NCBI GenBank assembly: GCA_022559845.1
Contig: CM040117.1
Span: forward strand, 79,124,559 to 79,188,558
DNA length: 64,000 bases
Direction of reading: 5' to 3'
DNA from: Amorphophallus konjac
Lineage: Eukaryota > Streptophyta > Magnoliopsida > Alismatales > Araceae
Below are positions 30,825-42,299 of this stretch, one piece after another (within the stretch, counting starts at the first letter, position 1; each line of letters begins with the position of its first letter). The notes beneath the pieces were generated by a model. The model was not told where the DNA came from. It worked only from the letters and a program-made list of their open reading frames with translations, and searched no databases. The position numbers and the translations under genes were made by a program.

Positions 30825-32753
30825 AAAGGGGGCGACCCCTCTCTCTCTCCTCCCTTCTCTCTCTCCCTTGGGCGCCCTTGCCCCTTCACCTTCCTCCCTT
30901 GCCATCTCATCATCCACCTCACCCCAACCCCTCATCTTCCCAAGGCCCCATCACTCCAACCATTACTCTCACCAAGTCCCAAGCAACCTTCCACCTTCCA
31001 AGACAACCCTCCCCCTTCCCAAGCCACCCCTCCATCTCCCAAGGGAGAATCCCATCTCCCAACACACCCTTTCCCCTCCCCAAGACTTCATTAACCAACC
31101 ACCATTAACCCCATATTCAAACCAAAGGAGAGATCTCTCCTCCCTCTCTCCTTCCCAACCCAAATTCGCAGCTCCCCCTTCCTCCACTTGCTAGACCACC
31201 TCCCAGCCCCCTTTCTGCCCCTCCTGTACCTTGTATCACCCCCTAACAGACCCCCACATAGTCAGGTGTCATCCCCACACCCATCCACCCCATTTCCCAC
31301 CCCATCTACTCCGTCTCCCATCACCTATCATCACCCCATTCATCTCAGTCCGCAGGCAGCAGTCAAGGGTCGAGTTGTAGAGTCAACCACGTCTTCACCG
31401 CACATCTTCTGGAGCCGTATCCTACATTGCCGGAAAGCTCTTCCAGTCGTCTTTGCAGGTGAGGTGATCCCGCCCCAATTCGAGTTCAGAGCTGTCAGGG
31501 AGAGCCATTCTTCACCAACTGAGCAGAACCAATCCGGCCAGAAACCAGAGCTATCATTTAGAAGCTACTGCCACCACACCGGTGATCCACTTGGTGCGCC
31601 ACTTGACCGGGGCGAAGATCCACCAGTCCTCTGTCCAACACAGCAAGCGGGACCTCGTTTGGAGTTCGGAGTTCCCCGTTCCAAATTATTTTCCCCAGGT
31701 GCGCAGGTCAGTTCTGTCTGGGATTGATCAGACCCCCTCTCACTCTTCAGGTTCCACCTCCCTGCTCCGACCTCCTCTGGTGCCCATCTTGGTTGCTGAT
31801 CGAAGAAGATTCGACCACGCTCACAACTGTCCTAATCCCGTGTTGATTGGCTCACGGGCTCTATCGTGGTGAAGTCGCCAACCTACTGCAACAACCTGAA
31901 CTCAGTCCAAGGCAGAGCAGAGCAGCGCCGGTCCAGCGTCTGTCCCGGCCAGTGTCGATAACTTCTGGCACACAAAAAATTCAGGCTTCATGCCGGGTCA
32001 GTCACCAACATTTTGGCGTTGGTCTTGTTTACTGTCGAGTCCAGGAGCGATGACAGCGGAGTCGAAAGAGAGTGCCTATCAGCGGGCAGAACCGGCGGAC
32101 AGAACCCCGGGAGGGCAATCCGGCTCCCTCTTAGCTTCACGCCCCTCCCCGCCTGGCCGGCTTACCACCCCTCCCTGTGTGGAGGCAATGTTTATGTGTA
32201 ATCCACTTTTCCCCACCCCGAGATCCACCCTCCTGCGTGAGGCGTAGTGCATGTAAATAATTAGCAGGGATCAAGCTTCATCGACGCAGTGTGCAACCCA
32301 CACTTCCCCGCTCGCCCTCGTCTCCGAACGGGGTTGGTTTCTTCAAACCAACCGGGTAAGCTCTATCCCTTGCTCTCATATCAGTAGTTTGTTCATATAA
32401 TATCCGTGGAATTGCTCTATTGACGGTGAGAGAGCGCCCGACCCCGAAGCTCCCCGTTTACGAGTGGTCATCGTGGGATTGTGAGAGAGCGACCCGGTGC
32501 CCTTTCGGCACCTAGCCAGCCCTTTGATTGTGGGCACCGTACCCTCGAGAGGGCGACCATAGCTTTGCTGGTCCTCTACCAGCAAGGGCTTTGTTCCACT
32601 ACCTCCACTCGGCATCGCCGAGTCACCCGGGAATCGTGTGCGCAACGGTGGCTTGGCAACTTGCGCAATTCTCTACTCTTGTGCGTTGTGCTTGCTTGGT
32701 AAGTCCAAGGACCCTCGGTCTAGTTGCTGCATTCACAAAGTGGTGTCACATCA
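30373..32753 (+). repeat. NA2 5' LTR (2381 bp)
   Basis: TGATGGGGACATTGC ... GTGTCACATCA. TATA box at 30682-30690 followed by a long CT microsatellite. Its U3 is related to the NA1 U3. Confidence 0.88.
32332..32360 (+). other. NA2 LTR hairpin plus splice-donor-like site
   Basis: GGTTGGTTT/AAACCAACC with loop CTTC (32332-32353), followed by GGGTAAGCTC. Second copy at 37560-37581. Same position and loop as the NA1 hairpin but different stem bases. Confidence 0.75.
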
Positions 32754-32756
32754 ACT

Positions 32757-32808
32757 TGGTATCAGAGCAAGTTTTAGACTTGTCTCTACAAGTCTAGTCC
32801 TAGGGCAT
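32757..32808 (+). other. NA2 primer binding site and post-PBS box
   Basis: TGGTATCAGAGC (32757-32768) and TTGTCTCTACA...GTCCTAGGGCAT (32780-32808), matching C1 and NA1. Confidence 0.85.
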
Positions 32809-32885
32809 TGGCATTTAGGTCTCCCTTGCATCTCGTTTTCCAACGCCCCTTGCATGACCACCCTAGGGAAACGCCCCAAGTACCC

Positions 32886-33917
32886 ATGGACCGATTTGTC
32901 GCTGTCATCAACAAATTTCATAACTGTCTAGATACCCTCACCACTCGGCTTGATCGGATTGAAGCAAAAAGGAACCACGGCCCTAGAGCTTGGTCACCTC
33001 GGGATGAATTTGGATGGGAAGCCAATGAACCCCCACTTAGGAGCTATGGCCTTAGAGTCTTGCCTCCACGGAATGAGTTTGATAGGAAAGGGTTAGACTA
33101 TGATCCTTATTATTACTATGAGAGGTCCCAACACTACGGGCGTGAGGAGAGACGTCCCCGGGATAACCTGGACAACCAATCCTCAAGAATGATGCGATTC
33201 TCTAGGTCTCCTAGGTTCACTCCACGACCAGATGATGCCAATAACATGGGACCCCGTCCCAACCTAGACCCTCTCCTGAAGACACCCATGCCATGTCTAA
33301 ACGGAAGTACCCCATTTCGGCCCACAAATCCTCCTCCCACCCCTCATCCAACAAGGGTCATCCCTAGTCAACCCATACCCCGGCAAGAAGGGAGTTCCAA
33401 TGGGCCAAGTGTGGGTGAGACCACTCAGGGAAATAGACAACAATGCTCTAAGTGTAGAGGCTTTGGACACTTCATCCATCAATGCCCTTCACGAGAGATG
33501 TCCAACACACTAACTAAAGAAATAGTTACCCCTATCCAAAGGGAACTTGAGGAGGTGACTGAAGTCCATGAGGCTCCCCTAGATTGGGAAGAAGAATATG
33601 AAGCCCAATGCCAAGAATTGGGTCAAGAGAACTCATCCCTACCCAAAGAAAACCCATTGAGCCTAAATGGGTGCACCCTCCCTCGTGAGTTACAAGATGC
33701 CCAACCTAGGCCTCCACTACTACCCCTCCCCATCCTATCCCAAGTGCCCCATTACCCACCACCCCAAGAGCGCCATATGCTAGTCATCATCACCCCACCT
33801 ACAAAGGACCTACTCACCTCCTTGGTAGAGGAAACCATGATCCCCACACCCGACCCCCTAGTAGGGAACACCCCAGAACCACTCCCCACCTTAAAAGGAA
33901 AATCATGGCCAAAATAA
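32886..33917 (+). CDS. NA2 gag-like protein with zinc knuckle
   Basis: Open frame from ATG 32886 (MDRFVAVINKFHNCLDTL) to a stop at 33915-33917, about 343 codons. The N-terminal helical segment (LTTRLDRIEAKRN) resembles the start of C1 gag. A Tyr/Arg-rich part (YDPYYYYERSQHYGREERRP) and a Pro-rich part lead to one CCHC knuckle CSKCRGFGHFIHQC (about 33442-33485), i.e. a nucleocapsid-type RNA-binding motif. The capsid core present in C1 and NA1 (FDG ... W ... MDRYF) is missing. The C-terminal third is acidic then Pro-rich and matches nothing I recognise. The frame opens at 32808 in the leader; 32886 is chosen because the post-PBS box ends at 32808. Confidence 0.7.
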   Translation: MDRFVAVINKFHNCLDTLTTRLDRIEAKRNHGPRAWSPRDEFGWEANEPPLRSYGLRVLPPRNEFDRKGLDYDPYYYYERSQHYGREERRPRDNLDNQSSRMMRFSRSPRFTPRPDDANNMGPRPNLDPLLKTPMPCLNGSTPFRPTNPPPTPHPTRVIPSQPIPRQEGSSNGPSVGETTQGNRQQCSKCRGFGHFIHQCPSREMSNTLTKEIVTPIQRELEEVTEVHEAPLDWEEEYEAQCQELGQENSSLPKENPLSLNGCTLPRELQDAQPRPPLLPLPILSQVPHYPPPQERHMLVIITPPTKDLLTSLVEETMIPTPDPLVGNTPEPLPTLKGKSWPK

Positions 33918-35600
33918 GGAAGGAACTTCACCTTTCATGCCACCCCCGCCAATTGGGAGTGAACTTATCATAAGTGGGCCCTTGGTTGGATGGCTAGTGG
34001 AAAACCGGGCTCACCCTATCCTGCCCCATGTCTACCCTTCCGTGGAACAATACCTCCCCATAGTACCCCCTATCCACCTATCACACCACAATCCAATCAT
34101 CCTATCAAGTGGAAACATTAGGGGATCTTCTTAAGGGTATAGCTTGGCAAATGGAGTTAACTGGCATATTGACCACAGTGGCCGACCGACCTAGGAGCCT
34201 TGACCTCCTACACCTATGTGTCGGTCCATCTCCTCAATTTACACTATGGGTTGCTACACTAGCGACCTTCTTTATTCCTCCCTACACCCGATGAGTCCGA
34301 TGCTATCCACGAATTAGAGTTGCTTATTTCGGGTAGAATGCCAAGCCCTCCATTTATGGCCAACCATCCCGCCAAAGACTTCGGTTCAATTACTTCATTA
34401 GAGGAGGAGGACTCACCATCAATTGAGGACCTTGAGGACATAGAATACCTCTTCCTTGGCAACCCATTCCATGACCCCTTTGATCCCTCCCAATGGAAGC
34501 CAATGAACCCATGGGACCTAGTCGCCTTACCCACCACCCACCTTTTCCTACCCTCACCCACCATGTCGAACCTAACCCACCCATTCCAAAACTTAGCCCA
34601 CACTATGAGAGCCATGACCAAGGGTGACATCCACCTAGGAAATGAGAATTGACCTATCCCAAGATGTCACTTTCTGGGACCCCTTCGACCCCCATGAGTG
34701 GAAACTCCCAAATCAACCCCCACCTAAAGATGGGACCATCTTGATAGGAATGCATGTGTCACAACATTTTGCTTCATCTGGTGGGCTAGTAAGTCAAGTC
34801 GTCTCATTTGTGTCATATACACACTAGGTCCAGTGCACGACAGGTTTACATTTGGATATGCAGGTCCTCCCCCACTCATCATCCATCTTATGCATGATAG
34901 GAGTATACATGGAAGTCCAGGTCCTCCGACATTCACTGCACCCATACTTGATAGAGCCATTTATGGATGCCCCGGTCCTCCTAAGTCCGTCAAAACCAAT
35001 GTAACACTTGATAGGGCTGAATTTGGTTGTCCAGGCCCTCCCTTCATCCCTAGAGGATCATCATTTATGACATTGCATGGCAACCCTCGCAAGCACATCA
35101 ACAAGAGCAACGAGATGAACAAACAATTAGCCAACTCTCACCGCTGCCACCAAGAATTCTGGTTTGGTGATTCCGTGATGGCGAGGACTGAGAGACTATC
35201 CTCTGAGAATGTCTCAAAACTGAGGTCTCGTGGAACAGGTCCCTTCCAGGTCCTGAGATACATCAGCGCTAATGCTTATGTGTTAGACCTCCCTGAGGAA
35301 TACAGAGTAAGCCCCACTTTTCATCGTGGCTGACCTGGTGCCATACATGGGTCCCACGGTGACGCCCAGTGAGGAAATTGAGCTCATCCCCTCCCTTGAG
35401 AGAGCACCTACCCTTGAGAGAAAGCTACCAGCCCAGAGAGACCAGCATGAGCATGTTGAACGGATATTGTATGAACATGTCACTGTCATCTGGAGCAAAG
35501 GGTAAGGGTGCTACGTCGCTTGCTGAAAGGACCAGCTACCCTTGGTAGACTTGTGGGCAACCCCGCCGTGGCTCCCTCCGCATACGATGGATCTTTACTC
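33918..35600 (+). pseudogene. NA2 second half: shared domain, GCPGPP repeats, integrase C-term, chromodomain remnant
   Basis: Several short open frames that together parallel NA1. 33960-34240: IISGPLVGWL ... HVETLGDLLKGIAWQMELTG, the shared unknown region. 34430-34510: NPFHDPFDPSQWK and then PTTHLFLPSPTM, as in NA1. 34700-34720: a second DPFDPHEW. 34833-35060: four repeats (best copies HDRSIHGSPGPP and LDRAIYGCPGPP, LDRAEFGCPGPP). 35150-35330: integrase C-terminal region (FGDSVMARTER, TGPFQVLRYISANAYVLDLP). After a frame change it continues ADLVPYMGPTV and EHVERILYEHV, a chromodomain start comparable to C1. At least four frame breaks, so decayed. Confidence 0.75.
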
Positions 35601-35632
35601 GACAGAGTCGAGTTCTCTGCACCCCAGGAGTA
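35598..35632 (+). other. NA2 palindrome and PPT region
   Basis: CTCGACAGAGTCGAG (35598-35612), 20 nt before the 3' LTR; CCCCAGGAGTA abuts it. Confidence 0.72.
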
Positions 35633-37980
35633 TGATGGGGACATCGCTTACCACTTCCCATTTCTCCAAGGGTCCCGATGCTCGCCATTATGTTCATCTT
35701 GATTTTCTGAGTCTAGCTATATAATTTTCATATCTTTCTTTGAGTATTAACCATGTAATTTTCTTTTTATTGAGTCAAGTACCTAAGTTAGTGAGTCATC
35801 TATCTAAGTCTAAGTATCATTAGGTGGCCTAGTGGGTTAACGGGCCCACTTCAATGGGCTTGGCCCATGGGCACCTTCCCCCCTTGGTCATTTGTCAATA
35901 GTCCAAAAGGTGAGGACTTTTTGTAAATTGAGGGTATCCTATAAATAGGACCCCAATCCCTCCATGGAGAACTAATGAATGAATGAATGAAAGTTTAAGA
36001 GTAATCTTGAAATCCCTTGTGTTCTCTCCCTCCCTCTCTCTCTCTCTAAAGGGGGTGACCCCCTCTCTCTCTCCTCCCCTCTCTCTCTCCCTTGGGCGCC
36101 CTTGCCCCTTCACCTTCCTCCCTTGCCACCTCATTATCCACCTCACCCCAACCCCTCATCTTCCCAAGGCCCCATCACTCCCACCATTACTCTCACAAAG
36201 TCCCAAGCAACCTTCCACCTTCCAAGACAACCCTCCCCATTCCCAAGCCACCCCTCCATCTCCCAAGGGAGAATCCCATCTCCCAACACACCCTTTCCCC
36301 TCCCCAAGACTTCATTAACCAACCACCATTAACCCCACATTCAAACCAAAGGAGAGATCTCTCCTCCCTCTCTCCTTCCCAACCCAAATTCGCAGCTCCC
36401 CCTTCCTCCACTTGCTAGACCACCTCGCAGCCCCCTTTCTGCCCCTCCTACACCTTGTATCACCCCCTAACAGACCCCCACATAGTCAGGTGTCATCCCC
36501 ACACCCATCCATCCCATTTCCCACCCCATCTACTCCGTCTCCCATCACCTATCATCACCCTATTCATCTCAGTCCGCAGGCAGCAGTCAAGGGTCGAGTT
36601 GCAGAGTCAACCATATCTTCACCGCACATCTTCTGGAGGCGTATCCTACATTGCCGGAAAGCTCTTCCAGTCGTCTTCGCATGCGAGGTGATCCCGCCCC
36701 AATTTGAGTTTGGAGCAGTCCGGGAGAGCCATTCTTCACCAACTGAGCAGAACCAGTCCGGCCAGAAACCAGAGCTGTCATTCAGAAGCTACTGCTACCA
36801 CACCAGTGATCCACTTGGTGCGCCACTTGACCGGGGCGAAGATCCACCAGTCCTCTGTCCAACACAGCAAGCGGGACCTCGTTTGGAGTTCTGAGTTCCC
36901 CGTTCCAAATTATTTTCCCCAGGTGCACAGGTCAGTTCTGTCAGGGATTGATCAGACCCCCTCTCACTCTTCAGGTTCCACCTCCCTGCTCCGACCTCCT
37001 CTGGTGCCCATATTGGTTGCTGATCGAAGAGGATTCGACCACTCTCACAACCGTCCTGATCCCGTCTCGATTGGCTCACGGGAGCGATCGTGGTTAAGTC
37101 ACCAACCTGCTGCAACAACCTAAACTCAGTCAAAGGCAGAGCAGAGCAGCGCCGGTCCAGCATCTGTCCCGCCCAGCGTCAATAACTTCTGGTGCAAAAA
37201 AAATTCAGGCTTCATCCCGGGTCAGTCACCAACATTTTGGCGTTGGTCTTGTTCACTTTCGAGTCCGGCAGCGATGACAGCGGAGTCGACAGCGACTGCC
37301 TGTCAGTGGGCAGAACCGGCGGACAGAACCCCAGGAGGGCAATCCGGCTCCGTCTTAGCTTCACGCCCCTCCCCGCCTGGCCGGCTTACCGCCTCTCCCT
37401 GTGTGGAGGTAGTGTTTGTGTGTAATCCACTTTTCCCCACCCCGAGATCCACCCTCCTGCGTGAGGCGTAGTGCATGTAAATAATTAGCAGGGATCAAGC
37501 TTCATCGACGCAGTGTGCGGGGAACCCACACTTCCCCGCTCGCCCTCGTCTCCGAACGGGGTTGGTTTCTTCAAACCAACCGGGTAAGCTCTATCCCTTG
37601 CTCTCATATCAGTAGTTTGTTCATATAATATCCGTGGAATTGCTCTGTTGACGGTGAGAGAGCGCCCAACCCCGAAGCTCCCCGTTTACGAGTGGTCATC
37701 GTGGGATTGTGAGAGAGCGACCCGGTGCCCTTCGGCACCTAGCCAGCCCTTTGATTGTGGGCACCGTACCCTTGGGAGGGCGACCATAGCTTTGCTGGTC
37801 CTCTACCAGCAAGGGCTTTGTTCCACTACCTCCACTCGGCATCGCCGAGTCACCCGGGAATCGTGTGCGCAATGGTGGCTTGGCAACTTGCGTAATTCTC
37901 TACTCTTGTGCGTTGTGCTTGCTTGGTAAGTCCAAGGACCCTCGGTCTAGTTGCTACATTCACAAAGTGGTGTCACATCG
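35633..37980 (+). repeat. NA2 3' LTR (2348 bp)
   Basis: TGATGGGGACATCGC ... GTGTCACATCG; the terminal A is changed to G. Similar to the 5' LTR over its full length, with a shorter CT tract. TATA box at about 35940-35948. Confidence 0.88.
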
Positions 37981-39220
37981 TGGAGGTGTTACCGAACCTG
38001 ACAGACCGTAGATCGAGGTGACGGCCTATGAATTCCAGACCAAAGTTGGTGGGGCGCGGGACGAGGAAACATCCCAGTTCGTGCAGAGCGTGGTCGTCCC
38101 GGAAGTGGGGACGCTCCGGGGAGATGTTTCGGTCCTGGCTCCTCCGGAGTGGATTCCTCCTCCTTCGGTGGGTGCACCTATCATCCGGGCTTCTCTATAT
38201 CAACGGTGCCGATCCTTGGTGCCTTCGCTGAATCTGGAAGAAATCAGACGTGGTCCCCCCTCTTTGCTCTTTGAGAGGGTCATGGAGGGCGGTCTGATCA
38301 TGGCCCCACTGGGGACCGAGATAACTGATTTCTTTGCTCGGCGGGACAGTGAAGAGAGGTCCCTTTCTCGGGCTCTTGCTGAGTCTGACCGAAAGATCAG
38401 TCAATTGGCTTCTGAGCTTGAAGTCTCTCGGTGGGAGGCCACCTCGTTCCAGGCTCAGCTCTAGTCGAGCCAAGAGGAGGCTCGGACACTGGTTAACCAG
38501 CTGGCCTAGGCTCGTTATATGGCTGACCTGAAGGGCGAGCTCCTAGAAGAGGAGCGTCAGTCTCAGGTCGAGCGCTTCGAGAAGTGGAGGGCCGAGCGGG
38601 AGGAGCTTAGCAACCAGGTCTGGGGGGCTGAGCAAGTGCGGGAGGAAGCCGAGGTTACGCAGACTGAGGCTGAGGTGAAGCTGTCTGAGACTAAGAGAAA
38701 GTTGCTTGAGGTCGAGTAGAGAATAGCCGAGCTTGAGAAGGAGGCTGAGCGAGTCGAGGCGGGGGCGATCGAATGATACAGAAGTTCAGAGGGCTATCGC
38801 GCAGCTCTCGAGGAGGCCGCCTTCTCGTATTATGATCTAGGCTACCATCGGGGGCTGCGGAAGGGATTTGCCCAAGGTTACCATCGAGCGGTCGTTGAGG
38901 CCCAACAGTAGGTGTTTGACGAGCTTATCTTTCCCTCCGGGTAACACTACAACTCGGGCACGGATACCACGGATTCTCCTTCTTCGACGTCGAGCGAAGG
39001 AGGTAGTGGGGATGCTTGCAGCTCGGTAGAGGGATCGGCAACTACGGTCACCTCTAGAGGGCATGCGGTCAAGATAGTTCCCACACAAGTGGGGTCAGTG
39101 TCTGGACCGGTCATCACCGAGGGTACCGGGGGCAGATCCCTTGGCCCTGAGGATCCTCCAAGTGCCGAACCTCAAGAAAGGCCGTGGGGCTCTCGGAGTT
39201 CCCCTAATTCCATAGACTAG
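37981..39220 (+). pseudogene. Antisense ORF, C-terminal coiled-coil part
   Basis: Starts with the imperfect NA2 target duplication, then reads VTAYEFQTKVGG ..., a long charged coiled-coil region (about 38330-38760; ISQLASELEVSRWEATSFQ, GELLEEERQSQVERFEKWR), then the block YRSSEGYRAALEEAAFSY and GYHRGLRKGFAQGYHRAV (about 38778-38905), then a Ser/Thr/Gly-rich tail ending at TAG 39218-39220. About five in-frame stops (e.g. after SFQAQL at 38462) show decay, but there is no frameshift over much of the region. The layout (N-terminal Transposase_28-like block, Lys/Arg-rich linker, coiled coil, Y-x-x-G tail) fits antisense extra ORFs of Tat elements. It was one gene before C1 and NA2 inserted. Confidence 0.7.
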
Positions 39221-40423
39221 GAGGAATTGTCCCCTTTCTTTTTTTTTTGTGCAAGGTTGGCCCTTGCGATATGTAATGGCAGTAGTTTTTAATACAGAGT
39301 TGACTGTTTCTTACCGCCTTTGACGCGATTTGACCACCGTATCTGCAGTTGCTAAAAAGGTGGGGCTTTTATTTGTTGATATCTCGCGTGCGGCGACTAT
39401 CGCAGTACTGGTGCCTTTCCGAATTTCCATGCCTTGAATGACTTGCTATTTTGCACGTCCCAGGGGAGAGGTCATTGAGGGAAAGCAACTTCCCCTTGGG
39501 GAAGGGTTGCCGCCTTTCGCATTTTTTCAAGGAGAGGATCATTTAAGACAAGCGTTCCTCCTGCCGGCCTATAAGAAAGGTCTCGGAGGGTGCCTCCACT
39601 CTCTTCAACGCTTAAGGGTTTTATTGTAGTTCTTCCTCTTTCTCCCTTCTCATGAAGTGCCTGTCTCTGTGCTGGGAAGTTATCAACGAAACATGGAAGG
39701 TGATGCGGAAGACGATAATCCTGGCGGCTGCCACAGCCGCTCGTGCTACTTCGGCGTGGAAGAAGGGACAGCGATGGGCGGACGGCATGCAAGAAGGGAC
39801 AGCGCGTAACAATGCGCCTGTTCCCGACCACTGGACCGCCGCCACCATCTTAGGAGGAAGGTAGAAGCGGAGGGAGGTTCGAGGAAATAGGACGTCTGAC
39901 ACGGCGGCCTTGCCCTGCTTCTTCCTCACCTCGGCCCGTTTCTCCCTCCTCTTCCATCCCCACCGTCCTCTTTCTCCCTCTTCTGCTCTTCAACCAACTT
40001 GTTCCCTCTTCTTTTACTCTTTGGAGGATGCCTTCATCCTTACTCGCACCACTTGAGGGTGCTTGCTTTCTGTTCGGCTTCTGTCCTCCTTCCAAAGAGT
40101 TGGCAGAGGAGGCCTTCTCTTATTTTCCTTCCTTTTCTCCCTCTGATACCTCTCTTCTTCTTTTTTTGTTTCTGAGTTTCTCGAGCGAACGAGGTCAGCT
40201 GCCCCATTATCCGAGCCAGTTTCTACACTAGGTAGAGTCAGTGGCTCGGCCTAAGGGTGCCAGCCATGTCCGCACCGAGTCATCAGCTCGTGTTGTAGTA
40301 TCAGTGGCTGTAATATTTTTGCTTTTGATATGCACTGTATTGGCTGTGGCCTATCTGATGTATGAAGAGACATTAATGAAAGGAAAATTATTGCCATTTA
40401 TTGCTTACATGTCTGTGAAAAGC
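39221..40423. other. Spacer between antisense ORF and Tat pol
   Basis: Noncoding sequence of the Tat-like element. A T-rich run (39240-39250) follows the antisense ORF stop. Small ORFs occur on both strands, including a 67-codon one at 40241 with a hydrophobic segment, but none has a recognisable domain. Confidence 0.5.
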
Positions 40424-42299
40424 TCAAAAGTAGAACTTTCGTAATGTTGTTGCATTCCACGTCCGAGGGATAGGCGTTCCTTCCATGGTAGACAATCGAT
40501 ATGCCCCCTTCTCGAGCATCTCGACCACTCGGTAGGGACCTTCCCAATTAGGGGCCAACTTCCCCGCCGCCTCCAGTGGTCGAGAGGCTTCGACTTTTCT
40601 CAGGATGAAGTCTCCTGGATGGAAAAGTCTGTCCCGGACTCTGGTGTTCTGACTCATTGTCAAAACGCAGAAGAAGATGCCTCTGGTTGAGAATGCTAAC
40701 AATGAAATCCGAGTGCAAAGCAAGCCTCTGGCTCAGGCAAGATTTAAGCTCCGGAATAGGGCAACGTCCGTAAGAACATCTCGCTATAATAGCCCATTGC
40801 AGAGGGATGGTGGAACGACTTACTTCCTCACGAGTGAAGTAGACGGCTGGCTCACCAGAATCTATAAAAGATGGTGCTTTGATACTGATAGGGATGGCCG
40901 GTGGAGGCTTTGTCGCCGCAATGATCTGTGCATAGGTCCGGCGAGGCCCGCTTGCACCATCGGACGAACTCGAGTAAGGCGCCGTTGATACTCCATGGCT
41001 CGGATGCTCGCGATCTCTCTTATCTCGCTTGCCATATTGAGGTTTTCTAGCAGTTTTTGCTAATTTGCCTCGGGTGAGAAGTTGATGACTCGGAGAGATG
41101 GGATACCGACCTCCAAAGGAATCACGGTGTCCGTGCCGTACACCAAATAAAAAGGAGTCTCACCGGTGGCGGTTCTTGGAGTAGTTCGGTGCGACCATAG
41201 TACGCTCGACAATTCTTGGACCCTGTTACCCTTGGCCTTACCGAGCCTGGCCTTAATGCCTTTTAGTATAGTTTTGTTGGCATTTTCGACCAGTTCGTTA
41301 GCCTGCGGGTGGGCTTCGAAATGGTTGCAAATATGAAGGTCGGCACATTTGTTCCTGAAGTAATGGGAATCAAATTGCTGACCATTATCGCTCAATATCA
41401 CTCGGGGGATGCCACAGCGATAGGTGATCGATTTCCACACGAAACTCCACACGGCTGACTCGGTAATCCTAACAGTGGCTTTGGCTGCAATCTATTTCGT
41501 AAAATAATCGATGGCGACGATGACAAACTTCTTCTAGGCTCGGGCCATGGGAAACGGCCCCAGGATGTCGATCCCCCACCGAGCGAAAGGGTATGGCTCG
41601 ATGAGGGTGACGAGCTCTGAGGCAGGTTGATGGACTAGATGGTCGAAACGTTGGCATCGGTCGCACCTTTGTACGTAGGCTGAGCAGTCGCATTGGAGAG
41701 TGGGCCACCAGTAGCCTTACCACAACAAGATCCTGGCGAGCGCTCTCCCTCCTTGATGTGCGATGCAGACGCCTTCGTGGACCTCTTGAATTGCTCGGCC
41801 ATCTTCCTCGATACCGATGCACTTGAGGAGGGGACCAAAAAAAGACCTTCGGTACAAAGCATCGTCCAAGATGATGAAGCGCCGAGCTTGATACTTCAGT
41901 CTTCGAGCGTCCCGAGGGTTAGAGGGCTCTCGGGAATCTCGGAGCTAGGCTATATAGGGTGTCTGCCAGTGGCTTGATAATGCCTGGTCAATGGTCATAA
42001 GCTCCGCTTCTATACTCGGTCGTTCTAGCTCTTCGAGGAAAACGGATCGTGTACCTTCTGGGGCAACAGAGGAGGCCAATCGAGATAGGGCGTCCGCTCG
42101 GGAGTTTTCATCCCGAGTCATCTGGATAACCTGAAAGCTCTCGAATAATGGGGCTATTCCTCTTACCAGTTGGAGGTATTTGACCATCGGTGCTTCTCGA
42201 GCTTCGTAGTCACCGTTGACCTGGCTGGCGATCAATTGAGAGTTAGTGTGGATTCTGACTCGTTCAGCCCCCAGTCGTTGCGCCATCCTGGCTCCCGAG
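40424..42299 (-). pseudogene. Tat-like gypsy pol 3' part: RNase H, integrase
   Basis: Minus-strand, decayed. RNase H: ERVRIHTNSQLIASQVNGDY and DENSRADALSRLASS (about 42070-42270). Integrase zinc region in pieces (DASASHIKEG-type, CD...C near 41640-41790). Integrase core: YRCGIPRVILSDNGQQFDSH and FEAHPQANELVENANKTIL (about 41270-41420), with D in SDN and E in the NELVE region. C-terminal part: LAPNWEGPYRVVEMLEKGAY ... RTWNATTLRKFYF (about 40427-40560), the normal polyprotein end of Tat/Athila-type elements. Frameshifts and stops separate the pieces. The 5' side is cut at 42299 by NA3. With the antisense ORF on the opposite strand downstream, a Tat-lineage assignment is favoured over Athila. 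Confidence 0.8.

Larger units (their letters stand above)
30373..37980 (+). mobile_element. Non-autonomous LTR retrotransposon NA2
   Basis: Plus-strand element in the Tat antisense ORF. LTRs 30373-32753 and 35633-37980, internal 2.9 kb. Flanks are GGGAG (30368-30372) and TGGAG (37981-37985), a duplication with one mismatch; host reading frame is kept across the site. It carries gag with a zinc knuckle but no capsid core, the shared unknown region, four GCPGPP-type repeats and an integrase C-terminal/chromodomain remnant. No catalytic domain is present. Confidence 0.88.

Noticed and set aside
40241..40444. Small ORF with a hydrophobic, membrane-like segment
   Set aside because: Single short frame in the Tat spacer, no conservation evidence, overlaps the end of the minus-strand pol.
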